A stretch of 40,133 nt of DNA. Origin: Gammaproteobacteria bacterium (GTDB lineage: Bacteria; Pseudomonadota; Gammaproteobacteria; Steroidobacterales; Rariloculaceae). The DNA lies in assembly GCA_022820625.1 (NCBI GenBank), contig JAJEFE010000150.1, positions 1-40,133 of the forward strand. The letters run 5' to 3'. Shown piece by piece: positions 26,004 to 34,306 of this stretch (the first letter of the stretch is position 1; each line of letters begins with the position of its first letter). The position numbers were made by a program, and so were the translations under genes. A model generated the notes under the pieces. The model ran no database searches, had not been told where the DNA came from, and saw nothing but the letters and a program-made list of their open reading frames with translations.

Positions 26004-27052
26004 GCCTCTCGATCGAAACACGTGCAGGGATCCGGATCCCGTCGGTGGTAGCGGTGGGTTTCCTGGCACTGCTGAGCGCCTGTGCCGCCTGGGCTCAGGA
26101 GGATTCACAGACCCGGGAAGCCGCACCGGGCCGGGACAGCATGCGGCAGCCCCACCGTGTTGCCCAGGCCATTTCATACCCGCACGAGGTCGTTACCCTG
26201 TTGACCCATTCGAGCCCGGGCAGCGGCAGCGATCTGTTCCTGCGGGAACTTGCGAGGCGCCTGGGTCCGCAAATGGGCGTCGATTTTGTCGTCGAGCACG
26301 TTCCGGGCGGGGGTGGCGCGCGCGCCATGTCGCGGCTTGCGAACGCGCGGCCGGACGGAAGCGTGTTCTACGCGGCGACTCCCAGCTTTATCTTCACGTC
26401 GCTGTTGAGCAGGCCCGCCAACACCTTCCGGGACCTTGAGCCGCTGATCAACGTATTTTTCGATCAGGAGGTCGTCTATACGCGCAGCGACGGGCCGTTC
26501 GAGACGTTCGCCCAGGTCATCGATTCGGCGCGAGCCGGCCGCGGGCGATGGGGCGCCGCGTCACCGGGATCGCTGGAACGCCAGGCACTGGAACGCCTGC
26601 GAGTCGCGGCCGACGTACGCGCGGCGATCGTGACCCATGACGGTGGCGGCGACCTGATCCTGAACGTGCTCAACGGCACGCTGGACATCGGTGTCGGCGA
26701 GGCGCAGGAGATCCGCAGCCAACTGGAATCGGGGAATCTGCGCCTGCTGGCCGTGTTCAGCGATGCGCGCCTGCCGGAACTGCCGCAGATACCGACCGTG
26801 CGGGAACTCGGTTACGACATCGTGGTGACCAAGTTCCGCGGCCTGATGGGGCCGCCGGGCCTGTCGCCGGAAATCGTCGGCGCCTGGGAGCGCGAGGTTC
26901 GGCAGGTATTGGACGATCCGGAGTATCGTTCGAGTTTTTCCCAAGCCATGCTGACGCCTGCGTTCATGGGGCAGGCCGACTTCACCCGTTTCATCGACGG
27001 ATTTGCAAGCGACACCGAAGCGTTTCTCCGCGATACCGGTGTCATTCGATAG
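26000..27052 (+). CDS. tctC: TctC-type periplasmic substrate-binding protein (Bug family)
   Basis: Extracytoplasmic solute receptor of a tripartite tricarboxylate transporter, 350 residues. A signal peptide covers about residues 1-32 (LLSACAAWAQ). The mature domain shows the Bug pattern: THSSPGSGSD near the first beta-strand/loop, VEHVPGGGGARAM, and the late VRELGYDIVV and GLMGPPGLSPEIV motifs. Bug proteins bind carboxylates such as citrate, glutarate or aromatic acids. The ATG overlaps the SDR stop by 4 bases. TctB and TctA genes follow, separated by a short leader-like frame. Confidence 0.92.
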   Translation: MSLSIETRAGIRIPSVVAVGFLALLSACAAWAQEDSQTREAAPGRDSMRQPHRVAQAISYPHEVVTLLTHSSPGSGSDLFLRELARRLGPQMGVDFVVEHVPGGGGARAMSRLANARPDGSVFYAATPSFIFTSLLSRPANTFRDLEPLINVFFDQEVVYTRSDGPFETFAQVIDSARAGRGRWGAASPGSLERQALERLRVAADVRAAIVTHDGGGDLILNVLNGTLDIGVGEAQEIRSQLESGNLRLLAVFSDARLPELPQIPTVRELGYDIVVTKFRGLMGPPGLSPEIVGAWEREVRQVLDDPEYRSSFSQAMLTPAFMGQADFTRFIDGFASDTEAFLRDTGVIR

Positions 27053-27061
27053 GGAGAAGCC

Positions 27062-27175
27062 ATGTACCAACCAATTCTGGCAACGATTGGGCTGTTGGTT
27101 CATTCCGGGCCTGCGCTTTCACAACTCGAGTACATGCAAGGCGTGCCGGCTCGCTTGCTGGCGCCGACAGGCTAG
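27062..27175 (+). other. 37-codon leader-like ORF resembling the RidA signal peptide
   Basis: ATG at 27062 follows a strong AGGGAGAAG ribosome-binding site and opens 37 codons ending in TAG. The first 22 codons match the start of the exported RidA gene at 22877 in 48 of 66 bases, counted by eye, including ATGTAC, CTGGCA, GGGCCTGCG and CAA at the same places. After that the similarity stops. It may be a truncated RidA duplicate left inside the tct operon, or a small exported peptide. Chance similarity between hydrophobic leaders is possible but less likely given the shared codons. Confidence 0.5.
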
Positions 27176-27184
27176 ACCGGGATC

Positions 27185-27694
27185 TTGCCGAAGTTGTTCT
27201 CGCGGACTCCCAGGGACCTGATCTGCGCGCTGCTGCTGTTGTTGGCGGCGGTTGGATACTACCTGGCCAGCCTTGGTATCAGCCGGAGTGCCCTCGCCGA
27301 TGAAGTCGGCGCGACCGGATTGCCCAACGTTTACGCGGCCGCCCTGGCCGCGCTCGCCATCGCCCTTGTGATCAAGTCGTTCCTGAGCCGGCGCTTCGCC
27401 CACGGGGCCGGCCGTGCGTCCGAAAACGATATCCGCGGCGTGGGCGTGAAGCTGTTGCGCGCGTCCGGCATGCTCGCGATCGGTGTCGGTTACGTCGCGG
27501 TCGTCAATTTCACCGGGTACGCGTTGACGCTGGTTGCCGTTATCGCCCTGGTGGCGGTTTACCAGGGCGAACGCATGGGTTGGCGCCTGGCAGGGATCGC
27601 GGTGGGCGGCGGCGTGTTGTTCTTCTGCTTCTTCAACCTGGTGCTGGGCATCGACATGCCGGCGGGCTTCTGGCCTGCCCTGGCGGGCCGGTGA
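27185..27694 (+). CDS. tctB: TctB-type small membrane subunit
   Basis: Small integral-membrane subunit (DUF1468) of the tripartite tricarboxylate transporter, 169 residues with about four hydrophobic helices (residues 11-32, 48-66, 95-125 and 135-160). The order receptor, small subunit, large subunit is the standard tct layout. The frame starts with TTG at 27185 after ACCGGGATC; no in-frame ATG gives the first helix. The TGA overlaps the ATG of tctA by one base (TGATG), so the two are coupled. Confidence 0.85.
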   Translation: MPKLFSRTPRDLICALLLLLAAVGYYLASLGISRSALADEVGATGLPNVYAAALAALAIALVIKSFLSRRFAHGAGRASENDIRGVGVKLLRASGMLAIGVGYVAVVNFTGYALTLVAVIALVAVYQGERMGWRLAGIAVGGGVLFFCFFNLVLGIDMPAGFWPALAGR

Positions 27695-29199
27695 TGGACG
27701 CCGTACTCCAGGGTCTTGAAATGCTGGTCAGCACGCCCATCGGGCTCGCGGCCGTGGCCGGGGTCGCGTGGGGCATCCTTGGCGGGGCGCTTCCCGGCAT
27801 CTCTCCCTCCATCAGCATGGCGCTGCTGTTGCCCTTTACCTATGGCATGGAACCGAACTCGGCCATCGTGCTGTTGGCGTCGACGTACATCGGCGCGGAG
27901 TACGGCGGTTCGATACCGGCCATCCTGATCAGGACGCCCGGCACCAACGCCGCCGCCGCGACCGTGCTGGACGGTTACGCGATGAAGCAGCGGGGACAGG
28001 GAGGCGAGGCGCTGGGCATCTCGCTCTATTCCGGGGTGATCGGCGGATTCATCGGGCTGTTGATGCTGGTTCTCCTGACGCGCCCGCTGGCGAATCTCGC
28101 CCTGGCTTTCACGCCCATGTCGTATTTCGCGCTTGGGGTCCTGGGCCTGAGCGTGATCGCCTCCCTGGCCGGTCCGTCGATCCTGAAGGGATTGGCGGCA
28201 GGACTGCTCGGGCTCATGGTCGCCACCGTCGGCACCGACCCGGTCTCCGGTGTGCCGCGCTTCACTTTCGGCCGGCCGGAATTGCTGGACGGCATCGCGC
28301 CGATCCTGGTCATGGTGGGGCTCTTCGCGGTGAGCGAACTGTTTCGCCAGGCCGGGGCACGCGCGTGGAGCGCGGTGGGCGGCGAAGCGACGCGGATTCG
28401 ATTTCCCGGAAGCAGGCTTCGGCGCCGGCTGGTCAAGCCGCAACTGATCGGCACGTCGATCGGTACCGTGGAGGGTGTGATCCCGGGCGCAGGCGGCACG
28501 ATCGCGTCGTTCCTTTCCTACAACGAGGCGCGCCGCTGGTCGAAGTTCAGGGACGAGTTCGGCAAGGGATCGCCGGAGGGCATTGCCGCGCCGGAGGCGG
28601 CGAACAACACGGTCGCATCCACCGCGCTGGTGCCGCTGCTGAGTTTTGGAATTCCGGGATCCAATTCGGCCGCGATTCTGCTCGGCGGCCTGCTGGTTCA
28701 CGGGTTGCTGCCCGGGCCGCGCCTGTTCACCGAGAACGGCGACGCGGTGGTGGGCCTGTACACAGGACTCTTCGTGGCGAACCTGTCCCTGCTGGCGCTG
28801 GGCAGCCTGATCCTGCCGGTCTGTCTCTGGCTCGTGAACCGGTCCAGGGCATTGCTCATGGCATTCATCTATGCGCTGATCTTCTCCGGCGTCTACACGA
28901 TCAATTCGAGCCTCTTCGATGTCGGACTGGTACTCGCCGCGGGGGCGGCCGGGGTGGTCATGCGCCTGGTCGGGCTGCCGATACTGCCGGCCGTGCTCGG
29001 CGTGGTGCTCGGCTTCCTGGTGGAGTCGAACTATCGCCGCTCGCTGTTGCTGTCCGCCGGGGACCACTCGATCTTCCTGGAAGACCCGATCGCGGTGGGG
29101 TTGTTGACGGCCGCGGCGCTGTTCATCGCCGGTTCCCTCGGGACACGCATGTGGCTGGCTGTCAGGCGCGAGGGAGCGACGGCTTCCGCTGAGAGGTAA
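27694..29199 (+). CDS. tctA: TctA-type large membrane subunit
   Basis: Main transport subunit of the tripartite tricarboxylate transporter, 501 residues and about 12 transmembrane helices. Characteristic motifs are GGALPGISPSISMALLLPF near residue 30, ATVLDGYAMKQRGQGGEALG near 90, and the conserved FGIPGSNSAAILLGGL near 320. The ATG at 27694 overlaps the tctB stop; an upstream in-frame extension to 27580 inside tctB is rejected. Transport is sodium- or proton-coupled in studied members. The MmgE/PrpD gene follows after 6 bases. Confidence 0.93.
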   Translation: MDAVLQGLEMLVSTPIGLAAVAGVAWGILGGALPGISPSISMALLLPFTYGMEPNSAIVLLASTYIGAEYGGSIPAILIRTPGTNAAAATVLDGYAMKQRGQGGEALGISLYSGVIGGFIGLLMLVLLTRPLANLALAFTPMSYFALGVLGLSVIASLAGPSILKGLAAGLLGLMVATVGTDPVSGVPRFTFGRPELLDGIAPILVMVGLFAVSELFRQAGARAWSAVGGEATRIRFPGSRLRRRLVKPQLIGTSIGTVEGVIPGAGGTIASFLSYNEARRWSKFRDEFGKGSPEGIAAPEAANNTVASTALVPLLSFGIPGSNSAAILLGGLLVHGLLPGPRLFTENGDAVVGLYTGLFVANLSLLALGSLILPVCLWLVNRSRALLMAFIYALIFSGVYTINSSLFDVGLVLAAGAAGVVMRLVGLPILPAVLGVVLGFLVESNYRRSLLLSAGDHSIFLEDPIAVGLLTAAALFIAGSLGTRMWLAVRREGATASAER

Positions 29200-29205
29200 C
29201 TTGCA

Positions 29206-30594
29206 ATGAACTCAGCTGGACAGTCCACCGCAAGCGCGGCCGAATCGCCGGTTGCGGAAACGTTGGCCCGATGGATAGCGGGCGTGGAGGCGAGCGATCT
29301 GCCGGCCACGGTCGTCGATGCATGCATCGACACGGTGATCGACACCTGTGGGCTCGCGTTTGCCGCCCGTCGTACCGCCTATGTGGCCGCTCTGCTCGAA
29401 TCCTGGACGACGACCGGGCCGTGCACCGTCATCGGCTTCCCGCAAACGCGGGATGCAGGGACAGCGGCGATGATCAACGGCACCGCGGCCCATGGCGAGG
29501 ATTTCGACAATACCTTTGAAGGCTGCCCGGTCCATCCCGGCTCCGTGGTCGTTCCAGCTGTGCTTGCCGCCGCCGAGGAGCGAGGCCTCAACGGTCACGA
29601 TGCGTTGCGCGGGATGGCCGTGGGCCAGGAACTGATGTGCCGGCTCGCCCTGGTCGTCCAGAAGGGAACGCATGCCGCGGGATTTCATCCAACCGCAGTG
29701 ATCGGCGCGATGGGCGCTACAGCCGCGGTCGCCGCAGCGACGGGCATGCCCGCGCATGCGACCGCGAATGCGCTGGGCGTTGCCGGCAGCATGGCGTCGG
29801 GCATCATCGAATACCTGGCGGACGGTTCCTGGACCAAGCGCATGCACGCGGGTTGGGCTGCCCAGTCCGGATTGCGGGCCGCAGCCATGGGGCAGTCGGG
29901 ATTCGAGGGGCCGGCCACCGTGTTCGAGGGTCGGCACGGATTCTTCCGGGCGTTTGCGCCATCGGTCGAACCGGACCTGAGCCTGGTGACTGCGGACCTC
30001 GGGGAACGGTGGGAATCGGCGCGCGTGGCGTTCAAGCCGTACGCCTGCGGCACCATGACCCAACCCTTCGTCGACTGCGCGCTCCGCCTGGCGGGCCGTG
30101 GCATCCGCGCCGCCGATATCGCCGATCTCAAGTGCCTTGTGGGGGAGGGCACGGTGCACCGCTTGTGGGAACCCCTTGAACTCAAGCGCAGGCCGCCGAC
30201 CCCCTACGCCGCCAAGTTCAGTACGCCCTATTGCATCTCGGTCGCCTTTCTTCGGGGCGATGCAGGCCTGAGCGAATTCAGTCGCGAGGCGATACAGGAT
30301 CCCGCAGTGCTCTCGTTGGCCGAACGGGTCCGCTACGAGGTCGATCCAGACGATGAATATCCACACAACTACACTGGCAAGATCCGCGCAACGCTGACCG
30401 ACGGACGCGTGATCGATGAGGCGCAGCCGCACCTCCGGGGGGGCGCGCGCGAGCCGCTGGGACGCGCGGAACTACAGCGAAAGTGTGCAGCGAACCTCGC
30501 CGTGGGAGGGGCGGATCCGGAGTTTGCCCGCGTTCTGTCGGCGTTTGCGGAGGGTCTCGGCGCGTCCACCGTGGTGGTTCCCGGTCACGCTTGA
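29206..30594 (+). CDS. MmgE/PrpD family protein
   Basis: A 462-residue member of the family that includes 2-methylcitrate dehydratase PrpD, cis-aconitate decarboxylase and iminodisuccinate epimerase. Family motifs are DTCGLAFAARR, HGEDFDNTFEG (His-Gly-x-Asp active-site region, about residue 97-107), HPGSVVVPA, GFHPTAVIGA, and KPYACGTMTQPFVD. GAGAGG lies 9 bases before the ATG. It directly follows tctA, and a dehydratase of a branched or tricarboxylic acid would make sense with uptake of such an acid. No prpB or prpC is nearby, so methylcitrate itself is not implied. Confidence 0.9.
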   Translation: MNSAGQSTASAAESPVAETLARWIAGVEASDLPATVVDACIDTVIDTCGLAFAARRTAYVAALLESWTTTGPCTVIGFPQTRDAGTAAMINGTAAHGEDFDNTFEGCPVHPGSVVVPAVLAAAEERGLNGHDALRGMAVGQELMCRLALVVQKGTHAAGFHPTAVIGAMGATAAVAAATGMPAHATANALGVAGSMASGIIEYLADGSWTKRMHAGWAAQSGLRAAAMGQSGFEGPATVFEGRHGFFRAFAPSVEPDLSLVTADLGERWESARVAFKPYACGTMTQPFVDCALRLAGRGIRAADIADLKCLVGEGTVHRLWEPLELKRRPPTPYAAKFSTPYCISVAFLRGDAGLSEFSREAIQDPAVLSLAERVRYEVDPDDEYPHNYTGKIRATLTDGRVIDEAQPHLRGGAREPLGRAELQRKCAANLAVGGADPEFARVLSAFAEGLGASTVVVPGHA

Positions 30595-30653
30595 CGGAGA
30601 TCGGGGTGGAACGAATCGGCATTTGGTCGTAGGCTTGTCCGGGGGAGGAAACC

Positions 30654-31781
30654 ATGAATCGGAAAACAGCAATCCTGCTCGCTTCGGCCATCGTCGGGCC
30701 ATGGTTTCTCGATACGCAAGCGCACCACGGTGGAGCGCTCTACGATTCCGGTCGGACGGTAACGGTTCGCGGGCCGGTCACCGAGTTCAAGTTTGTGTTT
30801 CCCCACGTGCTGGTCTATATCAACGTGACCGAGGCGGACGGCGCCACGGTGGAGTGGTCCGGCGAATTGACGACACCGAATCGGTTGGCACGGGGCATCT
30901 CCGCGGGCGCGCCGAGCGCGATCAGGTGGACTGCCAATTCACTGCTGCCCGGTGACGTGATCGAACTGACGGGCAATCCGGCTCGAAACGGCGCCCCGTC
31001 CATGCGCATCCGAGAGCTTGTGGACTCAGCCGGCAGAGCGCTCATCGGCGGGGAAGCCGTAACCATCGAGAGCGGTTCCTCCGCTCGGGAGCCGCTGCCG
31101 GAGGGCCAGGGAGCGGATTTGCGGGGTGTCTGGATCCGCCGGTACGAACACCCCTGGGAGAATTACGCGTTCAGCGAGGAGCTGCCGCCGATGACGCCAT
31201 GGGCCCGGGAACGGTTCGAACAGTCCCGACCGGTCTTCGGACCCGACGCCGTTGCGGTTGTGGAAACCAACGATCCCACCTACCAGTGTTTGCCGCCAGG
31301 CGTTCCAAGAATCTACGCACACCCCGCCGCGTTCGAAATCGTCCAGTTCGCTGACCGCGTGATGATCGTCTACGAGTTTCATCAGCAGTTTCGGATCATC
31401 TACACGGATGGACGCAGCCATCGCACGGGCCGCCCCGAAACCTGGATGGGCGAGTCGGTGGGCGGATGGGAGGGAGATACCCTTGTCGTGGAGTCAGGCA
31501 ACTTCAACGACAAGACCTGGATCGACCGTCGGGGCGTTCCTCACAGCAACCAACTGCGCGTGACGGAGCGTTTCAGCCGCAACGGCGACGGACAACTGAT
31601 CGTTGAGATCACGGCGGAGGATCCGGTTGCGTTTACCGAGTCGTGGACAGCGCGAAGAGTGTTCGACTCGGTGGATTGGCGGCTTGAGGAAAACGTCTGT
31701 GTGGAGAATGAACTGTTCGAGGAGTTCTCGGCGTACGAGCGTGAAGTGCTGGATTACGACGGCGAACGCGTTGCACCGTAG
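30654..31781 (+). CDS. Exported fusion of a DUF6152 domain and a WEGDTLVV-family domain
   Basis: A 375-residue exported protein. After a signal peptide (1-23) the predicted mature chain starts with His-His (24-25). Residues 24-120 resemble DUF6152 proteins (VTVRGPVTEFKF, FPH at 49-51, PGDVIELTG). From about 155 a second domain follows: ADLRGVW (154-160), Cys212 in YQCLPPGVPRIY, WMGESVGGWEGDTLVV (264-279), NDKTWIDRRGVPHS, LRVTERF, and Cys349. The same two parts occur as separate genes at 33873/32746 and 37607/38056/39112, so this is a natural fusion. GGGGGAGGA precedes the ATG. It lies 59 bases after the MmgE/PrpD gene and may be co-transcribed with it. Function is unknown. Confidence 0.82.
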   Translation: MNRKTAILLASAIVGPWFLDTQAHHGGALYDSGRTVTVRGPVTEFKFVFPHVLVYINVTEADGATVEWSGELTTPNRLARGISAGAPSAIRWTANSLLPGDVIELTGNPARNGAPSMRIRELVDSAGRALIGGEAVTIESGSSAREPLPEGQGADLRGVWIRRYEHPWENYAFSEELPPMTPWARERFEQSRPVFGPDAVAVVETNDPTYQCLPPGVPRIYAHPAAFEIVQFADRVMIVYEFHQQFRIIYTDGRSHRTGRPETWMGESVGGWEGDTLVVESGNFNDKTWIDRRGVPHSNQLRVTERFSRNGDGQLIVEITAEDPVAFTESWTARRVFDSVDWRLEENVCVENELFEEFSAYEREVLDYDGERVAP

Positions 31782-31816
31782 CGTGGTATGGCGCGCTACG
31801 GTGACCTGACCCGGTC
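31776..31816. repeat. 40-bp dispersed repeat, copy 2, with a perfect 8-bp hairpin
   Basis: Second copy of the element at 23370-23409 (32 of 40 bases identical by eye, ending in ACCTGACCCGGTC). Here the start forms a perfect inverted repeat: CCGTAGCG (31776-31783) and CGCTACGG (31794-31801) around 10 bases. It overlaps the stop codon of the fusion gene and probably acts as, or includes, its terminator. Confidence 0.55.
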
Positions 31817-31880
31817 GGACCTCATTTCAAGCCGCTGAATCCGGTCTCGCATCGCGAGCAACCCCCACCAGACCGAATGA

Positions 31881-32681
31881 TCAGGCGATCTTCCGGCTCT
31901 TTTTCGTGCCCCGTCCGACGAAACTCGGGCGCCGCTTCTCCACGAAGGCTCGCATGGTTTCCTGCCCGTCGGGCGACTGCGAGGACGCGGCCATCACCTC
32001 GGTGGCATACGCGTACGCACCCGCCGTGTCGAGATCGGCCTGCGCATAAAATGCTTGTTTGCCTCGTGCCTTGGACCAGGTGCTGCCGCGGGTCGCCCGT
32101 TCGAGCAATGCTCGTGTCTCGGCAGCAACTTCGGCGTCCGGCACCACTCGGTTGACGAGGCCCCACTCCGCGGCCGTGTGTGCGTCAATCGGGTCACCGG
32201 TGAGCAGCATTTCCAGGGCGCGCTTGCGCCCCACGGCGCGCACGATGGCAACTCCGGGTGTGTGACAGAACCAGCCGCCGAAACCTCCCGGTGCCTGGAA
32301 TCGGGTGGACTCGCCGGCTACGGCCAGATCGCACGATGCGACCAGCTGGCAGCCCGCTGCGGTCGCCAGGCCTTCCACCTGGGCGATTACCGGTTGCGGC
32401 ATCCTCTGGATCAGCTGCATGAATTCTCCGCAAACCTCCAGCAGGCTTGTCATCGCATCGCGATCGCGATCCACCATGTCGTTGAAGTCGTGACCGGATG
32501 AGAAAACGGGACCCTGAGCGGCAAGAATAACGCCCCTGGCGTTGCTTGCGGCGATGCTTTCGAACGCGTGCAACAACTCGCGGAGATGTTCTTCCGACAA
32601 TGAATTGCGGCGATGCGCGCGGCACATCGTGACCGTTGCAATCCCGTTGTCGATGTCCACGCTCAAGTGTCGATAGTTCAT
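31881..32681 (-). CDS. Crotonase (enoyl-CoA hydratase/isomerase) family protein, ECHDC3-like
   Basis: A 266-residue crotonase-fold protein. Oxyanion-hole segments are SSGHDFNDM (about 61-69) and VEGLATAAGCQLVA (103-116). The motif that in true hydratases holds the catalytic Glu (around PE-x-NLG) here reads TRFQAPGGFGGWFCHTPGV, without Glu. This is typical of ECHDC3-like proteins whose reaction is not established, so hydratase activity should not be assumed. GAGGGC precedes the ATG. It lies 64 bases after the WEGDTLVV gene at 32746 on the same strand and may be the last gene of that unit. Confidence 0.88.
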   Translation of the reverse strand: MNYRHLSVDIDNGIATVTMCRAHRRNSLSEEHLRELLHAFESIAASNARGVILAAQGPVFSSGHDFNDMVDRDRDAMTSLLEVCGEFMQLIQRMPQPVIAQVEGLATAAGCQLVASCDLAVAGESTRFQAPGGFGGWFCHTPGVAIVRAVGRKRALEMLLTGDPIDAHTAAEWGLVNRVVPDAEVAAETRALLERATRGSTWSKARGKQAFYAQADLDTAGAYAYATEVMAASSQSPDGQETMRAFVEKRRPSFVGRGTKKSRKIA

Positions 32682-32745
32682 GGTGCAAATGCCCTCATTC
32701 TTCCCGACGACCCCCCGAAAGACGGCAGACCGTTCCGGAGGTCAG

Positions 32746-33849
32746 TCAGTTGTCCCGGGAATCGCCATCCCCGGAGTCCATACTTTGCCGGTACCTTCTG
32801 TACCGCTCGTCGCTCTCGTTCAGCCAGGTCGCCCAGGGCCGTGGATCGGTCGCATCCCAGTACAGCGGGTCCCCCGGCAGGCGCTCGTTAAGGATACCGC
32901 GCTCATCCATGTGAATCTTTGGTGCGGGGCCGTTGCTGTCCGTGCAGGAGTTATACAGTGGGCGCAACTCCGGACGAGCGTCCGAGTCGAGCCGATAGGA
33001 AAGCCTGGACCAGGCGGGGCGCACCAGGACCGCGGGGTCGTAAAGGGTGATCTCGCCTTCGATGGCATCGCCGACGTGCCGGTACCGCTCCACGGTTTCC
33101 AGCGCGTCGGAGAATTCCGTCAGACCGCCCTTCCATCCCCGGACCTGATTGGTGTGCACCACCAGCGTGTCGCCCTCCCAGAATCCGATCGACTCCCCGT
33201 GCCATTTGGGGTATTGAAAGTCCTCCTGTGAATGCCCGCTGTCGTCGGTATAGATCCAGCGGATGTAGTTCCTGTTGTTGCCCGCGCCCAGGATCCACAC
33301 CCGGTCGGGCGTAACGATGAACTCCTCCGCATCCCTGATCGCCGTCATGAACCCGCCGGGAAAGCAGAACGCGTTCGCTCCCCACGTACGCCCGGTGCCC
33401 AGAGCCACCATGTCCTGGACGAAAGCCTCCTGGTACCTGGGCCTCAGCATCGGTACCACCGAGCTCGCCGGGTTGGGCCCACCGTCCAGCCGATCCCAGC
33501 CGCCGCCGTATCGGCCGCTCCAATCCGGAATCGACTCCCTGGAATGGCGGGTGCCGCCGCCGGCTTCGGCGAGCCATGCCTGGTAGTGCTCCCAGGCGCT
33601 GGTGTAGGGGTAGGGACTCCCAAGATCGGCGGCGCCGACCTGACCGGTGCCCGGCTCGCCGAAATCAGCGTCGCGGTCCATGTCCCTGATCTCGTAGACC
33701 GTGTTGTACCGGTAGTAGGCGGGATCCGTCCAGTGCTCTCGGTCGGCACGAAAGTCTTCGGTGGTGAAGATGTCCTGAGCCGTCACCGGCGCCGCCAGGA
33801 GGATGCATATACCTGCGGTGACGACACTCCTTGTCACGACACGGATCAT
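32746..33849 (-). CDS. Exported WEGDTLVV-family protein (paralogue B)
   Basis: A 367-residue protein with a signal peptide (1-25, PVTAQ). It belongs to the same family as the proteins at 30654, 38056 and 39112 but is the most divergent. Shared features are Cys162 in FCFPGGF, a DRVWIL strand, YIRWIYTDD, HGESIGFWEGDTLVV (217-231), VERYRHVG, LYDPAVLVRPAW, and a late Cys302. ATG at 33849 has GAGGG 7 bases upstream; a TTG at 33876 overlapping the preceding stop is the alternative. It follows the DUF6152 gene by 23 bases, making a two-gene version of the fusion at 30654. The C terminus is rich in Asp/Arg/Ser. Function unknown. Confidence 0.78.
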   Translation of the reverse strand: MIRVVTRSVVTAGICILLAAPVTAQDIFTTEDFRADREHWTDPAYYRYNTVYEIRDMDRDADFGEPGTGQVGAADLGSPYPYTSAWEHYQAWLAEAGGGTRHSRESIPDWSGRYGGGWDRLDGGPNPASSVVPMLRPRYQEAFVQDMVALGTGRTWGANAFCFPGGFMTAIRDAEEFIVTPDRVWILGAGNNRNYIRWIYTDDSGHSQEDFQYPKWHGESIGFWEGDTLVVHTNQVRGWKGGLTEFSDALETVERYRHVGDAIEGEITLYDPAVLVRPAWSRLSYRLDSDARPELRPLYNSCTDSNGPAPKIHMDERGILNERLPGDPLYWDATDPRPWATWLNESDERYRRYRQSMDSGDGDSRDN

Positions 33850-33872
33850 GGACCAGCCCTCTTGCGAAGCAC

Positions 33873-34244
33873 TCAATCGAAGGTCGCGCCGTCAGCCGCA
33901 ACGACCCACGAGTAATTGCCTCCGGGCCGCCCGTCCTTCAGCGGGAACACGTGGGCTGTCACCACATCGCCGGGCTGAAAGGTCCTCAACCCGATGCCGC
34001 GCCTGATCATGTTCGGGATGTTCGACATCTCGATCCAATAGTTGACCACCTCCCCGTCTTCCTGCTCGACATCGAGATACAGGTACACATGCGGATTACG
34101 AAACAGGAACTCCGTTACGGTCCCGGTGATGGCAACCTCGCGACTGTGATCGAACATCGAGTGAGAGTGATGGGAGAGTGCGGGCCCGCAAAATCCTGTC
34201 GCGGTGATCGCCGCCAGTATCTGAATGCAATATCGCTTGTTCAC
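33873..34244 (-). CDS. DUF6152-family exported protein (copy 2)
   Basis: Small periplasmic protein of 123 residues. The GTG at 34244 is chosen since GCAGGTG lies just upstream and the signal peptide (1-24, GPALS) then starts properly; upstream in-frame codons overlap an unrelated fragment on the other strand. The mature chain begins HHSHSMFDHS, then VAITGTVTEF, NPH (50-52), YLYLDV, and RRGIGLRTFQPGDVV. His-His at the mature N terminus and the NPH motif are shared with the other two copies, which suggests metal binding by inference. It heads a unit with the WEGDTLVV gene at 32746. Confidence 0.8.
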   Translation of the reverse strand: MNKRYCIQILAAITATGFCGPALSHHSHSMFDHSREVAITGTVTEFLFRNPHVYLYLDVEQEDGEVVNYWIEMSNIPNMIRRGIGLRTFQPGDVVTAHVFPLKDGRPGGNYSWVVAADGATFD

Positions 34245-34306
34245 AGCAACACCTGCGCCATCGGACATTTCAGAGTTCAGACTAGCCATCTGCGCGTTGT
34301 AAGGCA

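Noticed and set aside
27559..29067. 502-codon open frame on the minus strand opposite tctA
   Set aside because: Low-complexity, Arg/Gln/His-rich translation with no domain; it mirrors a GC-rich coding strand whose membrane-protein motifs are clear.
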